A stretch of 64,000 nt of DNA from Microplitis mediator (GCF_029852145.1 NC_079970.1:14375783-14439782), one strand, 5' to 3'; shown: positions 38,510 to 52,590, counted from the first letter of the stretch. The notes: generated from the sequence alone by a model not told the origin. Made by a program: numbers and translations.

Positions 38510-38944
38510 CATACATATATAAATTTTTCAACGAATGGTATTTTCGAACTCTACTCAACTAATTATGATAGGTTGTGACAAAATTCCTTGAAAAATCGAC
38601 TATGAGGACAAATACAATACCTAGATTTTTAAAAAAATCTACCTAATAAAATTTACATCTCATCAAATGAATTATTGATTCGGCTACAGAAGCACGGTCT
38701 TTTGTGCAATCTTACACTGTTCAATACATGCTTGGTGCAAAACACGACCGCGTATCGTAATTATAGAACAAATGATTAAGCAATGAAGTATTATTTTAAT
38801 ACCCAACGAAATATTATTAGAACAGATGGAAATTGTATTGTTAATAATTGAGGTTAATCATTGCCATAGTAATGATAGTTTAATCCATTAATTACTTAAT
38901 GCTACTATTTACTACGAAAATAATTTACTTATGCAGTGGAATTT

Positions 38945-39690
38945 CTCCAGTGACCCTTATGTCGTTTACCCATTTAAACATGATTTTATTTGCAATTAAA
39001 AGTCGTACGATTAGGTACTAACGGAGTCCAATTGATTAGTGGCAAGTGCAAAGTACCAGACGAATAGTAGTAGAATCTTTACTATGGCCCTCATGTCATT
39101 TACAAAGTTAAACGTGCTTTTATTCGCAATTGAGAGTGGTACAACAGGGTACTAACGGAGTACAATTGATTGGTGGCAAGTACAAAGTTCCAGACGAATA
39201 GTAGTAGAATCTTTTCTATGGCCCTCATGTCATTTACATAGTTAACCGTGCTTTTATTCGCAATTGTGAGTGTTACAATAGGGTACTAACGGAGTACAAG
39301 TGATTGGTGGCAAGTACAAAGTTCCAGATGAATAGCAGTAGAATTTTAACTATGGCCCTTATGGCGTTTACGTATGAGAACGTGCTTTAAATGGCAATTA
39401 ATAGTGGTACATCTGAGTACTAACGGAGTACAGTTGATTGATAGCAAGTACAAAGTTTCAGTCAAATCACAATAGAATATCTATAGTCACTCTTGTATTA
39501 TTTGCTTTCTAGAACGGGATTCTGTTAGCATTTACGACTGGTAAAATTGAGCACTAACAAAGTATAATGGATTGTTGCAAATTTTTAGTGACCTAGATGG
39601 GATGCAAGTGAATTCCTTCAGCAGCCCTTAACCTTTATCAATAGTTTTAATTTTACGATAAAATTGAGAACGGTACAATCGACTACAAAT
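38945..39690 (+). repeat. 134-bp tandem array, about 5.5 units
   Basis: Units start tatggccctcatgtcattta at about 38950, 39083, 39217, 39351, 39482 and 39621 and contain gtactaacggagtacaattg and ggcaagtacaaagttccag. The inner three are most alike; the outer ones have decayed. Confidence 0.9.
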
Positions 39691-39954
39691 ACTAATTAAT
39701 GATTGTAAACGATCGTTTTTCAAAAAAATGTTTTTTTTTTTTTAGCCCTTTTAAGGGCTCACTGTATCTCAATCGTCATTATGGTACAAACGGAAATATG
39801 GGTGGTTCGATTCGGTACCTATGTAGTAAAATCGATCCCAAGAATTTCCGGTCCAAAATTCAAGGGTCAATTGCCAGGTTCACAGAGCTCGTGATGTAAA
39901 CAATCAAATCTGGAATTAAAAGTAAAAAGATAAGTAAAATATTAAAAAATTATA

Positions 39955-40545
39955 TTATTATGACACCCTCACTGCTAAAAGTGTAAGAAAAAATAATTCT
40001 CGACGAATTAAAGCCAAAGCTATTTGTTCAGTCACGAGCTTAGGCAATTTGAAAAGCTTCGTGCATTTCCGCTACGATCGGGAGTAGCCGAACTCGCTAC
40101 TGACTTGAGTGTCAGTATAGTGCCGGGTCACTCGCTATTTGGGCCCGACACATACAATTTCTTGCTCATGACCGTGCCACGGCGGCATGAGAACTCGCTA
40201 CCAGCCGGCCAATCAGAGAAATTGGCGGCTAACTATTTCCTGTTGGCGCGCTTTTAAGCCAATGGGAAAATTCGTTACTGCAGCCATGCTGCCACGTCAC
40301 CACCGAGCAGCCACGAAGGAAGAAGACGCCGTCTCAATTGCTAATCTACATCGTGCAGTCTTACTAACCACCACGCGTTTTTAACCGCTTTACTTGTCGC
40401 ATTCGCTATCGCTTATCTATCTTGTCGCATTCGCTATCTAATGTTAATTCTTACAATATTTAACTGTATAAAGTGTAAATAAATAACCAAATTATTTATT
40501 GATAAAATGTGTGTAATTTTTGATTGTTAAAATTCCATCACACCT
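39955..40545 (+). mobile_element. Possible solo LTR or other GC-rich insertion
   Basis: A GC-rich block in AT-rich DNA with promoter-like features: gccaatcag and gccaatggg boxes, ggcgcgcttttaagcc, two tcgcattcgctatc repeats, then ctgtataaag and aataaataa near the 3' end, finishing attccatcaca. Start (tgacaccctc at 39960) and any target duplication are uncertain. Open frames here are not conserved domains. Confidence 0.35.
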
Positions 40546-41060
40546 AAACCAGATCCTTTTTGCGCATTCGCTCACTTTACACTATTAAAAAAAACAATGT
40601 TTTTTTGTTAGTCACTGTAGACGGACTTAGGGGTTGTTCACCCCCTAATCTTGATTTTTCGGAAAAACCCAAAAAAACGTATCCTCTACTTTTTTTTTCT
40701 CTTTCAATCGCCGTTGGTTTCGTTAACATCCATTGGTTAGATTTTTTTAAATAAAAGTTTTGAGAATTTCAACTCTTATAACTTTCGTTATATTTATTTT
40801 TTTATTATAACACCAATGGCACTTTTCGTCATTTTTTTGGCCCGAAAATAATGCCATTGGCCCCATTCGATTATTCAAACTGCAAGTATGCGAAACTTGC
40901 AAAACACCCTTTTGGAGCCTAAACTTTGACGGTTGATTTCACCCCCTAGATGTTTTTCCGTCGATAAAAATAAACACGTGTCTCTTAGATTTTGTCGGAG
41001 AATAACATATCTCAGTTATATCGAAATCAGAGGGGGACACCTGGGAATGTTTCCTTGTCA
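40546..41060. other. Unclassified repeat-like sequence
   Basis: Contains ggttgttcaccccctaatct and ggttgatttcaccccctaga, similar words 320 bp apart, suggesting a diverged internal repeat. Nothing further recognised. Confidence 0.3.
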
Positions 41061-44000
41061 GTATTATGGAATTTTTCGTGATTTGTTTTAAAAGAGTATT
41101 AACATCGCACAATTAGCAACACTTGTCGCTATATTAAACACATGAAAAACTTATAACCTTTGGTTTGACAATAATTGCCGGCAAAGAGAATAAATAAACA
41201 TGAATAATTTGTTTCAAACAATTACAAACTTTTTTCTACTTCAATAATATTGTTTTCTCAAAAAATACACTGGTATTTTACTTTTCAAGAAAAATCAAAA
41301 GAAATTATTATAAAGAAAACAAAGCTTCTCAAAGAAAAAATAATTTCAGCGGAAGAAAAAAAAAAACAGTCAAGAAACAAGAAGCTATCTGTGTGATGTT
41401 GCAGAACGATTAAATGATCAAATAAAAAGTATCGCTGTGGGGTCCGGAAACTTCCATGCTTCTTGATGAACAATTAAATAATGCAGGAAGAAACTTATCG
41501 AAATTTCGATAGAAAAACCCAGTCAGGGCATACTCTATTCTATGCTGTTATAATAATTGGTAAAACATGCAAGAAATATTTTTCACAATATTTAAACTTA
41601 TCATATTCAATTTTCTAAAAATAGGTATTTTTTAATAAATAAATTGCAATCAAGACAAATAATTAGAGATTATATTGACATTTTTCTTTCTACATTGAAA
41701 ATAATATGGAGTTATCATCACCAATAAGGTATTAATGTCAAAAACATGGGTATAATTTAGACCATCATTTCAGGGGTGCAAACGCAATCACCTTTCCGTG
41801 CCAGTGAGGCAACATTACACCCTAGTAACTCCAATTAGTGCCTCTAAGTTAGATCCTACCCCTCATATGAACAGCAATTATTGTCGCACGTTGATCACTA
41901 GCCACTAACAATCCATTGATTAGCGAGACTTCCTCCCCTAATTAATTGAAGTGTGTCGCGCTTGGCTGATTCTAGCTCGTATCGTACATCAACAAGCAAT
42001 CGCATCTACGATACAGAATCAAGATAGAGGCAATAAATTTTCAATTTTGTGAGTAAATGTAAAGTTGAGAGAATACCGTTTATATTATGACCTATCGAGG
42101 TATTGGTAATATATATTTTTTTCTTCCATATACCAATAAAAATCATGTAATTTTGAATACTGTAACTAAGGATATTCTATTTACTGAGATAAATGAAAGT
42201 GTAATAGTCGAGTTATTGTGGAATCATAGTAAAAGCATGCATTCACAGGTCTACTGATTCTAATTGCCTCTCAAAGGCAATACTCAATATAGAGTGGTCA
42301 GTCAATGACCCTGAGCTATCGTTCCTCGGATGCCTGTCATTTAAGCTGAGACCTCTTCTGGATTTACGAAACTATCACTCAAGTATACTCGATGACTGAG
42401 ACAAGGGTCGCTGATGTGCTTGCTATTGGCTACCACTTGATTATTTCGACACTTCATTCATTTAGTCTCCATAATATGTCAGTTGCTTCAGATATGATTA
42501 TAGATCAAACAATGATATTCGTCAAAATAATTATTGATATTGTGGATTATGTCATTTCAATCATATGAAAATTTTCATTTAAAATGAAAACAACAATGCA
42601 TTTAATAATTTTTTCTTGTATGTTTTTAAAAACAAAATTTCTATTAAATTTTAGAACAAAGTCACTTTGAAAAAATGCTATCTGACAGTCAGAATCGAAA
42701 GTACATTTCTCTAAAGACATTCTAAAAATTTTGAATTTTCATAAAAGTAATAAAATTAACGGTTTTTAGAACTATATTTAGTAATTTTCTTGATTTTGTT
42801 CCAATTTTCAAGGCTATTGATTAGAAAAAATAGTCAAAAAGTTAAGTGTAAGGACACAAATTAAAGCTTATTAAATAGAATGAAAATACGACAAATTTAG
42901 ATCATAATTATTATATTATTATGCTTGAATCAAAGATGGTGACTTCGATACAATTATTATAAGAAAGAATTATTTTAACTATAAAAGTTGTGGTTTAGAA
43001 AACAAGTTTGGTATCAGATAAGAAATTTTAATTCACTCTTTTATGTCAAGTTCTTTTTTAGTACAACCTGGATACTTATGCCTATGGGATTGAACGAACT
43101 AAAGAAAGTGTTGTTTCTGCTCTTCATTTCTAGTTAAACAGCTGTTATAATTAGTAATCAATGCTACACCGCGTTCTCACTATTGTTAACTACTTTTAAA
43201 CTTTAAAAAGTTTTTTTACATTTAATGAAACTCTGATTGATTTCCCAAAAATCCGGATGTATATCGAGAAAATCATGTGGCAAGTTAAGGACGTTCTTGT
43301 GCGAGGCTTATCATTAGATAAAATGAGTCAATTATCATTCCTAAAAATTCCAGAGTATGGTGTCGATCATTTTAAAAAGTTATTGACGTTTAAAAATCAA
43401 AGTTCTAACTTAGAATCTTGTGGGAAACTATGTACCTTTTCATGTTTCTATTTAAAAAATATGTTTTGTCGCACGACTGTTTTGCCGTGAGAATATCGTC
43501 AAAAATTATAATAATATTAATGACAAAAAAAGTAAAAAGTTTGCAGTAAAACTTAAGTTGAATTTTATTTAATGCATGGAGACCAAGCTGTCCCGTACAA
43601 AAATCGATGGATATCTGTCTTAAAATTACTAACTTAAAAATCTAGGTACAAATTTCATAAGAGCAAAGAGTGGGAAAAAGGGTGTACATTTTAGTGGTAG
43701 TAACGAAAAGTTCAGAAGTGATTGGTAATGCGGAAAGAAGAGAAGGGATAAGGGGCATTACGGAAAATGGGCATGAGCGTGGGTGTAGCGTAAGCAGGAC
43801 GGAAGAGAAAGGGAATGACGTCACTAAACGTAGGAAAGTTAGGAATGGAGAATGCCAGGCTCAAGGGTCGCTAAGTATGGTAGGTTTTTAGAGAACATTA
43901 GGCAATAAAATTGAGAGGGCGAGCTTAAAAATATGAGTACAATATTTTCAAATAACTAAAATACTATTGATAAAAAAAAGAGTCTACGAGAGGCTTATGA

Positions 44001-45404
44001 TAAAATACTTTGTAACTCACACACAAATATGTAAGAAAAATGAATATATAAAATAAACCTAAGGCTTGTGAAAGATTTTACTGCCTTGAACATCTGCTAG
44101 CAACGTGTTAGAAAACAAACAATTCTTAAGAATAAAATTAAACATTTAGAAAATATAACTAAAATATTTATGAGTGAAAGTTCCAAGGGATTATTTAACG
44201 ATGGGCAATAAATTTAAGAATTTACATCTAGCACTAAAAATCGTATGTTTAAATTAAAGTAAATTTGAAAATAAATTAAAAATAAAAGTTTATTAATTAG
44301 CGCTTGAACAAAATAGTATATTGCATAGTTAGGATACTAAGATAGTCTTTATGCGGTGAGGGCAACGTTTTCAGCATGAGTCGTAGGGTCGATGGCAATG
44401 TTTTTCTAAATCAACTGCCTATATATATAGTAACTACAGCAATACATTTAAAGAATCCTCATTGATATATTTACAATCCGAATTGTTATATTAACCATTC
44501 ATCAATACCAAGTATAGGGAATATAACCAAATGGTATTTTGAAATTGACAATGCTTTTGTTTAAAATTCAAGATAGTCGATGCAACAATTCGGTATTGCC
44601 GATTCAACGATAGGCTTTGTTGTGATATCTATCTACCACTAGTAATTCTCTAGATGGTTACGATAACCATACTTTTTTCAGTGTATGAATTACAATGTAT
44701 CAACTCATAACAAATGTTATTCGTGAAAAAAGACATGTATACATCTATCTCTAAAAACAATCTTCAAAATTTCAACAATCACCAATTCCGATGTCTTATA
44801 TTATAAATAAATATTGATAAATTATGATGTGTTAATAAAACAAACGTATTTTATATCTCTGTATTGACTTAGAGAAGTAATGATCTATTTTTTTGGACTT
44901 GTGCATTATAATTTATGATTTATAAATAGATCTAGTGATTCTCAATATTTTTGATAATATATTATAGAGATAAGTACAAGCATGCTTACCGCTACATAGA
45001 ATAAAAACAATTTTAGTTAAGTTTAGTTCTTTTAAATAGATTTTAAGGAAATTAAGGCTTTTGGAAAATATTTCATGGCCAACTTATAACAAAACTGTGC
45101 CGTAATAGTTGAAAAAATGAGTATATGGTGCGACTTATATCTGATAACTAATAAAGCCTATTATCTTTCTTCGGTAGTGATTCCTACCTAAAAGCTTTGC
45201 AGCAAATGAAAATTTCCGCTTGACTACGTATTTAAACACGGTAGGATATGTCAAGATCAGTAGAGAACGCGCATGCACTTGCAAAACATCCATTTACTTG
45301 ATCGGCAAATATGATCCTATAGTGATGAACTAATTTATATTTTTACATCGAGCTAAATTTGTGCTAATACTTAATTTTTAATGAATAACTCGATATTTAT
45401 ATTA
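41061..45404. other. 4.3-kb region without recognised gene
   Basis: AT-rich intronic sequence. 42760-42890 is a fragment of the 523-bp repeat family. 43640-43890 is a purine-rich (GGGAAAAAGG-type) segment of unknown nature. No exon with fitting splice sites or Ig motifs seen. Confidence 0.4.
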
Positions 45405-45983
45405 CAAAATTATTTTATACACTCATTCTATGGGCAATTATCTTGATCAAGTTCGAAGATGGGTTAAATCGGTCGATTAGTTTAGGAGTTATAGCTATTT
45501 TTAATTTTCACGATTATTAGAGAAAAACAGCTTTTATTCACTGTTAAAGATCATATAACTTTAATACTACAACTCATAGACGATTTCTGTCATAATAATC
45601 TTAAAACTTGTTGAATAAGCTTTAATTTTTGTCTTTCAACTTAATATTTTGACTATTCCTTTCAAGAATTCGATAGCCTTGAAAGTTTAGACAGAATCAA
45701 GAAAATTAATAAATATGGGTTTAATCTCTGATAACTTAAGCGTTTCACATTATTATCCAATTCCGTCAAGAATTAGTCCACAGTCGACAAAAGAATCTTC
45801 AAATTTCATGATTTCATATTATAAAAGTATGCCTTTCATTACTTATAATGTTTCAAAAGTACCTGTGCGCCCTACGAACATAACCAGTCTTGTCATCCCG
45901 ATGACGCCTACAATTCTTATCTTATCCTAATGAAATTTTTCACACTGATTCTACGGGTAATAATCTTGATCAAACTTGAAGAT
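45405..45983 (-). repeat. Inverted copy of the 523-bp repeat, split by the LTR
   Basis: Reverse of the family at 36905-37975, with direct matches such as attatcttgatcaagttcga and taataatcttgatcaaactt. Interrupted after aagat by the LTR; related text resumes at 48116 (aggccaaatcgtttgattaa). Confidence 0.7.
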
Positions 45984-48115
45984 TATAACAGGGCTAAGCT
46001 GTTACTCTGGTCGTCCTTTTTAAGGGCGCCACTGGAAGTATTAACGGTCTTCCAGAACCAGGTCTTAATGTTCAGGGTCGTGTGAGTTAAGAGTAAGAGA
46101 GAGGAGAAGGAGGATAAATTACAAATAAATTAGACACAGTTAGAATTTACACTTTTTACCTTTTATTTAATTGACCTTGACAATCTTTTATTTTATGTTA
46201 CAAAACCCTTTGTCTCTTATGGACCTTATAACCTCATTTTATAAACCTTATAATTTTATTTTATAAACCTTATTAACCTTTTATGAACCCTTATAACCTA
46301 ATGTCAACTACCTTTGACAATTTTTATTTAAACCTTTATTTCCAATTTATTATTAAGCCACTACCTTGGCTGTACACACACGCAACTTATTTTATACACG
46401 CCAACTACCTTTGGCTTTCCACACACACACGCAACTTATCTTATATATATGCCAACTACCTTTGGCTTTACACACACATTACCGAGTCCCCGGACTTTTT
46501 ATCACACACATACACGCGGTTAAAATGGCGTCTGACTCTCGCCTACTTTCCCCGCCACGAATTTACTTTAATAAATTAGTTAATCCTTGAATTAATAAAA
46601 TTAATTAACTAATTTAATTTTTTTTTTACTTTTACTTTTATTTTATCAATTTCCTCCTTTTAGTAAATTTCCGTATCAACCAAAATTTTTCATCGGAGAT
46701 ATCAACACCGCGTTCCCCCGATACTCAAAGTACGCGTTACTGACTACTTTTTACTTTATCTAATCCTTTTCTTTTCTATTAATTATTAATTTTAATCATT
46801 AATTTATTCTTTATAAATTCAATTTTCTCGTTACTTAATTTTTCATTTTAATCTCCCGGTGATTCTAATTTCTAATTATTCCCGGAGACTAAATATTCCA
46901 AATCTCTACTGGACTTTAGATTTTATTAATTTATTGTTATTTTATATTATTAATTATTACGGACTAGACTACGACTAGATCGCGAGGATTTCCGGCGTGT
47001 GTGGGGCGCACAACCTGCCTGGAAATTTTACTGCGCAATATCTCGACGAGCGAACGACGCGGTTAAATATTTTATTTAGTTTATTTAATAATTTCGACCC
47101 GTTGATTGCGACAATACGTCAACGGACTCGACGTATGACTATGTATTTTAATTAATAAATATTCCGGCCTTTATTGCCTGGAATATTTTATTAATAAATA
47201 CCTGTTCTTTTCTTTAGCGTCCTTTTCTGGGTTACGCGTCTCGCGGGTCCAAGCTTGCGGGTGTCGGGTCCGGCTCGTATCGCTCAGCGTCTCGGTTGTC
47301 CTGCGTGTGTGCTTGGTCTCTTTTGTCTCCCAGCTCGTATCTCCTTCACCTGCTTTTATGATGATATTAGAAAAATATACCACGGATACCGGCTGTATGC
47401 CTGGTACCTTTTATAGAATTATCAAATTTTATCCACAATAGTAGCCAAGTCTCAATTTTATAATTACCTTTTTTCTTAGCGGTGTTTGGTGGACAGCGTC
47501 TCTCGTGGCTCTCTCACTGGAGGCTCCGGTCGGACTAACTTACCCGGTAGGAATGGGCGATATCTATCGATATTTCAACTATCGATGTTTTTTTCCTAAA
47601 GTATCGATGTTTTCTATCGATATTTTTTGGACACAATATATCGATACTTGATAATAAAAAACTAAAACTATCGATGTTACAATATCGATGTTTTCTTTCG
47701 ATTAGGAATGGGAGATACCTGTCGATATTTCAACTATCGATGTTTTTTTCTAAAATATCGATGTTTTCTATCGATATTTTTTGGAGACGATATATCGATA
47801 CTCGATAATATAAAACTAAAACTATCGATGTCACGGTATCGATATTTTTTTTCAATATCGCCCATCCCTATTACCCGGCTCTCGTCTTCCGCACTTAACT
47901 TTTTCGGGTGCGCTTCACTGGGACATCTTCGGAAAATTAACCACTCCTACTTACTACTAAGTGGGACTGACGACGAACTCTCCTAATTTCCACGCCCGAC
48001 GACAAGTCGCTATATCTACCCCGGATAACCCTGGGGCAGTAAATCGATTTATCGACCGCGTGTATCATAGGTGTTTCAATTAATCAGCCGGGAAATTTAA
48101 ATTCTCCCCGTTACA
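45984..48115 (-). mobile_element. Probable solo LTR (Ty3/gypsy-like) with AGAT duplication
   Basis: On the minus strand it starts TGTAACGGGGAG and ends CCCTGTTATA. AGAT flanks both sides (45980-45983, 48116-48119), a 4-bp duplication as in Ty3/gypsy elements. The flanks together match the uninterrupted 523-bp repeat at about 45448-45475. A related partial copy is at 19786-21200. Non-coding except for a short, unremarkable frame. Confidence 0.75.
47548..47870. mobile_element. hAT-type MITE with perfect 8-bp duplication and TATCGATA arrays
   Basis: Ends are TAGGAATGGGCGATAT and ATATCGCCCATCCCTA. TTACCCGG flanks both sides exactly (47540-47547, 47871-47878), the 8-bp target duplication of hAT. 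The interior is two about 155-bp tandem halves full of TATCGATA/ATCGATGT. It sits within the solo LTR. Confidence 0.92.
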
Positions 48116-48273
48116 AGATAGGCCAAATCGTTTGATTAATTTATGTAGAAATATTTTTTTGTTTTTTTAAATCATTTTTCTCTTTTAAAATTGACATACC
48201 TTGGAAAGTAAAACTGATAGATAACTTCTGTAAAATGTATCTTCCAACTGCTGATAAATTATGCAGTACACAT

Positions 48274-48720
48274 CCCAGTGAACACACCAACGTAACAGTG
48301 ATATCACATCTAGAGAACATGTAACGTAACAAATTCAACGTAAATTTTACATTCTGATGATATAAATTGTAATGTAAATGGTACGTCACATTGGTGACGT
48401 AAATGTAACATCAAGATTACATGCATGTTACTGACCGAGTGATATCACATTAGTGACCTAAATGTAACGTTATATTTATATCACATACCAACGTTAGCTT
48501 TACATTCTAGATATTACCTCGGAATTACGTAACAAAATCGACTTATAAGTGACATAATCTTGGTGATTCTATTTTATCGTCACATTTACATCACAATGTA
48601 ATGTTTCGGATATGTTCATACTGTTAAAGCACTGTAACATAAAGAATAGTTATATTTATTTTACATCGAAACATTCCATCACATTTATGCAAAAAATTTT
48701 ACTGTAAAATGATGTACGTA
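48274..48720. mobile_element. Element starting CCCAGTGAACAC with GTGATATCAC/ACGTAAC words
   Basis: Left end same as the element at 22249. The interior repeats gtgatatcaca and taacgttac words in both orientations to about 48700. No matching right end (GTTCACTGGG) seen, so truncated or very diverged. Confidence 0.5.
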
Positions 48721-49089
48721 TTTTGACGGCATTGCGATAGAAAGGGTTATGCATAAGCATTATATATTTGTTATAATTAATATTTTTACATAAAATTTAT
48801 GTTAAAAATAATATTTGATATTAAAACCCGCTGAGCTCAAATCTAGATTTATGTCGAATCGGTGGGGTACCGTTTTTTTTTATTCATATAAATTTGCATC
48901 TGTACTTTCATTTGCTTATAAATAATTGAAATAATTATTTTTATTGTTATAAATATATTTATTTTATGATTAGACATTTTATTTGTTTTTTCTAATTTTT
49001 ACTGTTATTATTCTTTTCTATTGAATTAAATACAAATAAATAACAATAAAAATGATTATAAAATAATTATTTATAAGCAGGCGGAAAAA
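48721..49089. other. No recognised feature
   Basis: AT-rich spacer. Confidence 0.4.
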
Positions 49090-50275
<1,186 letters not shown>

Positions 50276-50282
50276 AGGGATC

Positions 50283-50443
50283 CCCGGGAAAACAGGTTAA
50301 GATCTGACCACGTACGATTATATCTGATCAGATCTGGCCAGATCTTGTCAGATAGAGACAATTAAAAAATCTGGCCAGTTCTGCTTTGTAAGATCTGATC
50401 AGATATAACTATAGGTGGTCAGATCTAAACCTTTTTTCCCGGG
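50283..50443. mobile_element. 161-bp TIR element with GATCAGATCTGGCCAGATC words
   Basis: Ends are CCCGGGAAAACAGGTTAAGA and TTTAGATCTGACCAC/GGTTTTTTCCCGGG types (about 30-bp inverted repeats). The interior repeats TGATCAGATCT and CTGGCCAGATC. No clear target duplication. Confidence 0.75.
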
Positions 50444-50449
50444 AGATTA

Positions 50450-51120
50450 TCCTTGAGACTAAGCATAATTCAGAGTTGGCGCTATTATAATTTTCGCCAT
50501 TTGTTTCTGTTAGCAGCACATAAAATTATAAATCTAGTAGATCTTTTAAGAACTTCACTAAAATATTTTTCCAATAGTTTTAACTAATTTATTTATTTAA
50601 ACTATCACAAAATATGAAAATATATTTTGGTATAATAAAAAAGTAATTTTTATTCCTTAACTCTTTGGGTGTTAAAGTTTTCGAAAATCTACGCGTGTGG
50701 GCGATGGTAGTGATGTTGCCTACAGCCAGTGGCGAGCAGAGTAGATAATTTATTTAACACCAAAGCATTAACACATAATTTAAAGTAACGAAATCAATAA
50801 AAATAATTTTATTCAATTAGTTACTCAAAAATTCTATAGTTGTGTGCATAGTTGTGTTGAAACTTAACACTCGTTGGATTTATTGATTATGACAAAAACC
50901 GAGGATTTTAAAATTGATGTCTGCGAATTAAGTAGTATTTTGCGTTAAATTTTATAAGTATACGATGACTCGAGAAGTGATGTAAAAATTCCTGGAAATT
51001 CCAATTTTCAATCACTTGAAGATGTCCGTTTTTGAAACTCGATAAATGAGGAATCATAAAAAAAAATAATTGTGCATCTTATGAAATAATTGAGATAATA
51101 TGAGGAAACAATTGCACTTA
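50450..51120. other. No recognised feature
   Basis: AT-rich spacer before the nested elements. Confidence 0.4.
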
Positions 51121-51367
51121 CTCTCTAAAATTGAATTAGTGGAAATTAGTGAATAATCCCTATTCACTAGTGAATTTTGCTACCTGGGAAAAAAAATTTA
51201 TAGATAATTATATAAAATTTTATATAAACGCTTAGATAAAATTAGATATGAGTTTTGGTTTGATCTAATTTTATATCATTATATATAACTTTATAAATTT
51301 ATAAACTTATTAAAATTATAACTTAAGTTATATGTACAATAACTGTCATGAAAAAAAAAAAAAAAAA

Positions 51368-51441
51368 CACCTGCCGACTCGTGGACTCGAGCCCGGATCC
51401 TTCTGGTTCGCAGTCTGAGCTGATAACCCGTCAGCACTCCC
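51368..51441 (-). other. tRNA-like module, followed by a T run
   Basis: The minus strand reads CAGCTCAGACTGCGAACCAG, then GATCCGGGCTCGAGTCCACG: box-A-like and box-B-like (GGGCTCGAGTCC) blocks at tRNA-like spacing. A run of T (18 bases, 51350-51367 as A on plus) follows as a Pol III stop would. Degenerate ends. Confidence 0.5.
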
Positions 51442-51536
51442 ATTATGAGCAGTTTGCTCACAGGACACTATTCAACTTATAGGATGTCACTGTCGCGCAA
51501 GCGAGACACTAAAAATCACGGGAGTGCTGACGGGTT
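51425..51536. repeat. 17-bp perfect stem enclosing 78 bases
   Basis: AACCCGTCAGCACTCCC (51425-51441) and GGGAGTGCTGACGGGTT (51520-51536) are exact complements. The left stem is part of the tRNA-like module. Confidence 0.8.
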
Positions 51537-51706
51537 AATCACTGTGCTGGATCACGCACTTGACAGGAGAGGTTAATTGTATTTCTTTGAATACAAATTA
51601 ACTTGAGAAAATCAAAAAAATCAATACAATTATTGATTCTGTTATTTGTATTGTTTTAAATTATATACTTGTTTATAGAGTAAAGAGACTAATAGCAGTA
51701 TACCCA

Positions 51707-52428
51707 CACGGAAAAAAAATTCTACCAAAATTTACGATGTTAACATCGTAATCTCGGACTAGGCTTTTATTAATGTCAATTTTTAAATGTTTTATTTCAA
51801 AATTTATTATGTGGGTTATATTTTTTACTATTTAACATCGTAATTTTAACAAAGACTTTTAGGATTAAAAATTACTGCGAAAATTACGATTTAACATCGT
51901 AAAAAAAAATAAATAAAAATTACACTTTAAAAACTATATTCGTACATTTAATATTTCTATTTACTTTTTAACAAAATAAATATTACAGTGCTGCCTCTGT
52001 TATAATACGATAGAAGCTATAAAAAGTACGATGTTACATCGTACTTTTTAAATAGTAACTGGGTCCTCCGCGAGTCGTTTATATAGATCTTAAAAACAAC
52101 ATATAGTATAGGCCCTTCAGTGGCTGAGTGGTCCAAGGCGTCGGACACTTTGCACTCGAAAGGACTCGGGTTCGAATCCAACTGCCGAACGATTATTATT
52201 TTAATCTTTTATTTAAAATTTCTCTTCAAATTTTACGATGTTACATCGTAATTTATATTAAAGAGCTTAAGACTTCGTATTATTTGTCTGAAGTATTATT
52301 TCTTAAATGAAATTTCCAACCCTACATCGTAAAAATTACGATGTGAAAAGTCTAGTCCACCAATACAATAATTAATGGGACAAATTACGATGTTAGCATT
52401 GTAAATTTAACTAGAATTTTTTTCCGTG
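51707..52428. mobile_element. 722-bp TIR element with ACGATGTTAACATCGT words and a tRNA-like core, copy 1
   Basis: Ends are CACGGAAAAAAAATTCTA and TAGAATTTTTTTCCGTG. Words TTACGATGT/ACATCGTAA occur throughout, including GTACGATGTTACATCGTAC. About 9 differences from copy 2 at 60732-61454. It sits inside the element 51183-52569; no TA pair on both sides here. Confidence 0.88.
52111..52191 (+). other. tRNA-Leu/Ser-like module, copy 1
   Basis: Box A TGGCTGAGTGG, ccaaggcgtcggac, and box B GGGTTCGAATCC at 52168-52179. This matches the D-arm and T-arm of class II tRNAs (Leu/Ser), but T stem and acceptor do not pair well. A 60-codon frame running through it is a by-product. Confidence 0.65.
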
Positions 52429-52590
52429 CACTAACAGTGGGGTAATAATGACTTTTTTTTGGTAAATTGAAAAAAATGACAAGTTAAAATTTTTTAAACT
52501 TGGCTAAAATTTTTTAATTTTATATCATTATATATGATTATATCTAATTATATATAATTCTTTTCCCGGATAATTATTCTTTTAAGAGTA

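Larger units (their letters stand above)
51183..52569. mobile_element. Middle nested TIR element (CCTGGGAAAA...TTTTCCCGG)
   Basis: Ends are CCTGGGAAAAAAAATTTATA and ATAATTCTTTTCCCGG. Words such as taattatataaaattttata run inward on both sides. It carries a tRNA-like module (51368-51441) and a hairpin, and is itself split by 51707-52428. Confidence 0.65.
51121..52588. mobile_element. Outermost of three nested TIR elements (CTCTCTAAAA...TTTTAAGAG, TA flanks)
   Basis: Left CTCTCTAAAATTGAATTAGT after TA and right TTTTAAGAG before TA (52589-52590), with AATTAGTG words. The complete relative is at 56502-56641. Split by the element 51183-52569. Confidence 0.55.

Noticed and set aside
40024..40384. 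Overlapping GC-rich open frames of 77 and 65 codons
   Set aside because: No domain or splice logic. The region has promoter-like boxes and a poly-A signal and is more likely LTR-type sequence.
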